Part shown: one piece after another, positions 62,713 to 64,000 of the stretch | Position numbering within the stretch: the stretch's first letter is position 1 | Layout: each line of letters starts with the position of its first letter | Assembly (NCBI RefSeq): GCF_024346675.1 | Contig: NZ_AP024850.1 | Location: forward strand, 3,472,001 to 3,536,000 | Source of the DNA: Photobacterium sanguinicancri | GTDB lineage: Bacteria > Pseudomonadota > Gammaproteobacteria > Enterobacterales > Vibrionaceae | DNA: 64,000 nucleotides | Direction: 5' to 3' | Program-made: the position numbers and the translations under genes | The notes under the pieces: model-generated | Seen by the model: the letters and a program-made list of their open reading frames with translations, nothing else | Told to the model about the DNA's origin: nothing | The model's database searches: none

Positions 62713-63712
62713 TGATTCCTCCATAACGGCGACGTACAACCGTCACCTGTTTTTGTTCGTCACGTTTAAGCAAGGCCACGACGCGAACTCGGGCGCGATC
62801 CACTAGGATCTCAGCATCCAGCTGAAAGTAGTCGCTTTTAATATCAATATGTTCTTTCGCTTTAGACTGCGTCGCACCATCGATACGAGCAATCACCCCT
62901 TCAGCAAAAAAATCATCTACATTTTGCCAGCCATCATAAGGGCGATTGGATAATAATGTCTTAGCGTCAGACACCGATAATTCAGGGGTGAATAACGCAG
63001 CAAGTAGCGCAGCATTATTTTCGCTAACGGTATTCACATTCAATTTGAACGTATCAACGGGTAATGCACAGACAGCACCCTTTACTTGGTTAAAGGCTTT
63101 CGCTGTTACTCCGTTAACGGCTCTTAGCTCACTCACATCTGCTATAAAATGATTAGCAGGCAAGTATGCCGGTTTAAAGCCTTCGTAGGTGCTATCTTCC
63201 GCCCCGAAGGCGGATTGTACTGTGTCATCGGGGTCGACGAATTCCCATGTCGATTCCGCTATCACTTCAGCTTCATAGCTTTCAATTCCCGATTCTTCCA
63301 ATAATGCTTGTAGTACTTTAATCAAATAGGGTTTGGTACTGCGATCAGCTTCAGGCGCTACCGACGACAAGGCATTAAGGTTAAAACACGCTTGGCGATC
63401 GAGAATATCACCCACAGCATCACCACCTTCGAGTGGGTAACGCTGACCTTTGGTTGCCCATGCCTGACTTAAATTCACCGTATCGCTATCATCAATCCCT
63501 TCTTTGATGGCGACTTTTGCCAATGCTTCCAATCCCACGCTGTACCAATACGCTTGCTGGTGCTGAATTTGATTTTCTACTCGATAGAAATTGTGGTGAA
63601 GACGCTCCGTCATTTGCACCGCCAACAAGGTCATCATGGCCAATAGCATCAATACAACAATTAATGCGACACCGCCCTGTTTGCCTTTCGGTGATTTCAT
63701 GCGAAGACTCAT
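62681..63712 (-). CDS. gspK: Type II secretion system minor pseudopilin K
   Basis: Tip pseudopilin that starts pilus assembly (343 residues). The prepilin peptidase site is KGKQGG followed by VALIVVLMLLAMMTLLAVQM; residue 5 of the mature form is not Glu, as is normal for GspK. The C-terminal globular domain is large, as in family members. Its ATG overlaps the gspJ stop (ATGA). Confidence 0.94.
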   Translation of the reverse strand: MSLRMKSPKGKQGGVALIVVLMLLAMMTLLAVQMTERLHHNFYRVENQIQHQQAYWYSVGLEALAKVAIKEGIDDSDTVNLSQAWATKGQRYPLEGGDAVGDILDRQACFNLNALSSVAPEADRSTKPYLIKVLQALLEESGIESYEAEVIAESTWEFVDPDDTVQSAFGAEDSTYEGFKPAYLPANHFIADVSELRAVNGVTAKAFNQVKGAVCALPVDTFKLNVNTVSENNAALLAALFTPELSVSDAKTLLSNRPYDGWQNVDDFFAEGVIARIDGATQSKAKEHIDIKSDYFQLDAEILVDRARVRVVALLKRDEQKQVTVVRRRYGGISERVADNQAK

Positions 63713-64000
63713 TGGTTATCATCCTCGCTATTGGTTTGCGCTAAGCCTGACTGTGGCACCAAATATACGCGCTCAATCTCGCCTCTGTCTTTTAACGTCA
63801 ACCGCACTTCAATACCTTGCGGTAAGCTACCTGCTTGTTCCCATTTATCAGTCCACTTTTTATCAGCAAAAAAACGAAACGACAGCGCAGTCACATCGGC
63901 CAATACCTCACGAACCAGCGGTTCTGCACCCGCGACATTGTCTGGGTAGCGAAACCACACTCGCTCTAGCTTATCGTCGATAACACGATAACCAACGCGC
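63709..64000 (-). CDS. gspJ: Type II secretion system minor pseudopilin J (partial)
   Basis: Only the C-terminal part is in the window; the frame stays open to the window edge, so the start lies outside. The C-terminal region (GYRVIDDKLERVWFRYPD, then LSFRFFADKKWTDKW and a hydrophobic EVRLTLKDRGEI strand) fits GspJ. It precedes gspK in the operon. Confidence 0.85.
   Translation of the reverse strand, partial: RVGYRVIDDKLERVWFRYPDNVAGAEPLVREVLADVTALSFRFFADKKWTDKWEQAGSLPQGIEVRLTLKDRGEIERVYLVPQSGLAQTNSEDDNQ

Overview
The window is a chromosomal segment of a gamma-proteobacterium of the Vibrionaceae, and I infer Photobacterium or a close relative. The evidence is the protein sequences, which are close to E. 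coli and Vibrio orthologues, and the gene order: gspJKLMN-nudE-cysQ, the murI-btuB / trmA-yijD-fabR-sthA block, rpoBC-rsd-nudC-hemE-yjaG-hupA-yjaH-purD-purH, and dusB-fis next to prmA and accBC-panF. The genus is an inference; species was not determined.

Layout. 1-8 kb: acs, an EamA-family transporter, then aroQ-accB-accC and yhdT-panF. 8-12.1 kb: prmA, dusB-fis (apparent TTG start, stringent-type promoter), an ABM-domain protein, ppnP, a small lipoprotein and zntR. 12-20.3 kb: purH and purD, a YjaH-like lipoprotein with hupA, a CNNM/CBS membrane protein, brnQ behind what looks like a complete leucine attenuator, and yjaG. 20.3-25 kb: a 2-hydroxyacid dehydrogenase coupled to a four-cysteine uracil-DNA-glycosylase-like gene, hemE, a possible small RNA on the opposite strand, nudC and rsd. 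25-38.9 kb: the transcription/translation core rpoC, rpoB, rplL, rplJ, rplA, rplK, nusG, secE, tuf and four tRNAs, all on the minus strand. 38.9-43.7 kb: coaX-birA-murB, a GNAT protein and pssA. 43.7-50.2 kb: one rRNA operon on the minus strand (16S, tRNA-Glu, tRNA-Lys, tRNA-Val, 23S, 5S, tRNA-Asp) followed by decayed tandem copies of its tRNA-Asp/terminator end. 50.4-58.6 kb: a membrane-anchored RRM protein, murI, a DUF71 PP-loop protein and btuB behind a cobalamin riboswitch, trmA, yijD, fabR and sthA. 58.7-64 kb: cysQ, nudE and the distal half of a type II secretion operon (gspN, M, L, K and partial J).

Most of the window is conserved housekeeping DNA. I found no phage, integron, CRISPR or defence island, and no convincing new multi-gene system. 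The best leads are regulatory or evolutionary: a brnQ leader peptide with mutually exclusive hairpins, an orphan promoter/two-hairpin/U-tract unit between hemE and nudC, tRNA-Asp-derived degenerate repeats after the rRNA operon, and a DUF71 gene linked to B12 uptake. All are sequence reading only; no searches or folding programs were run.
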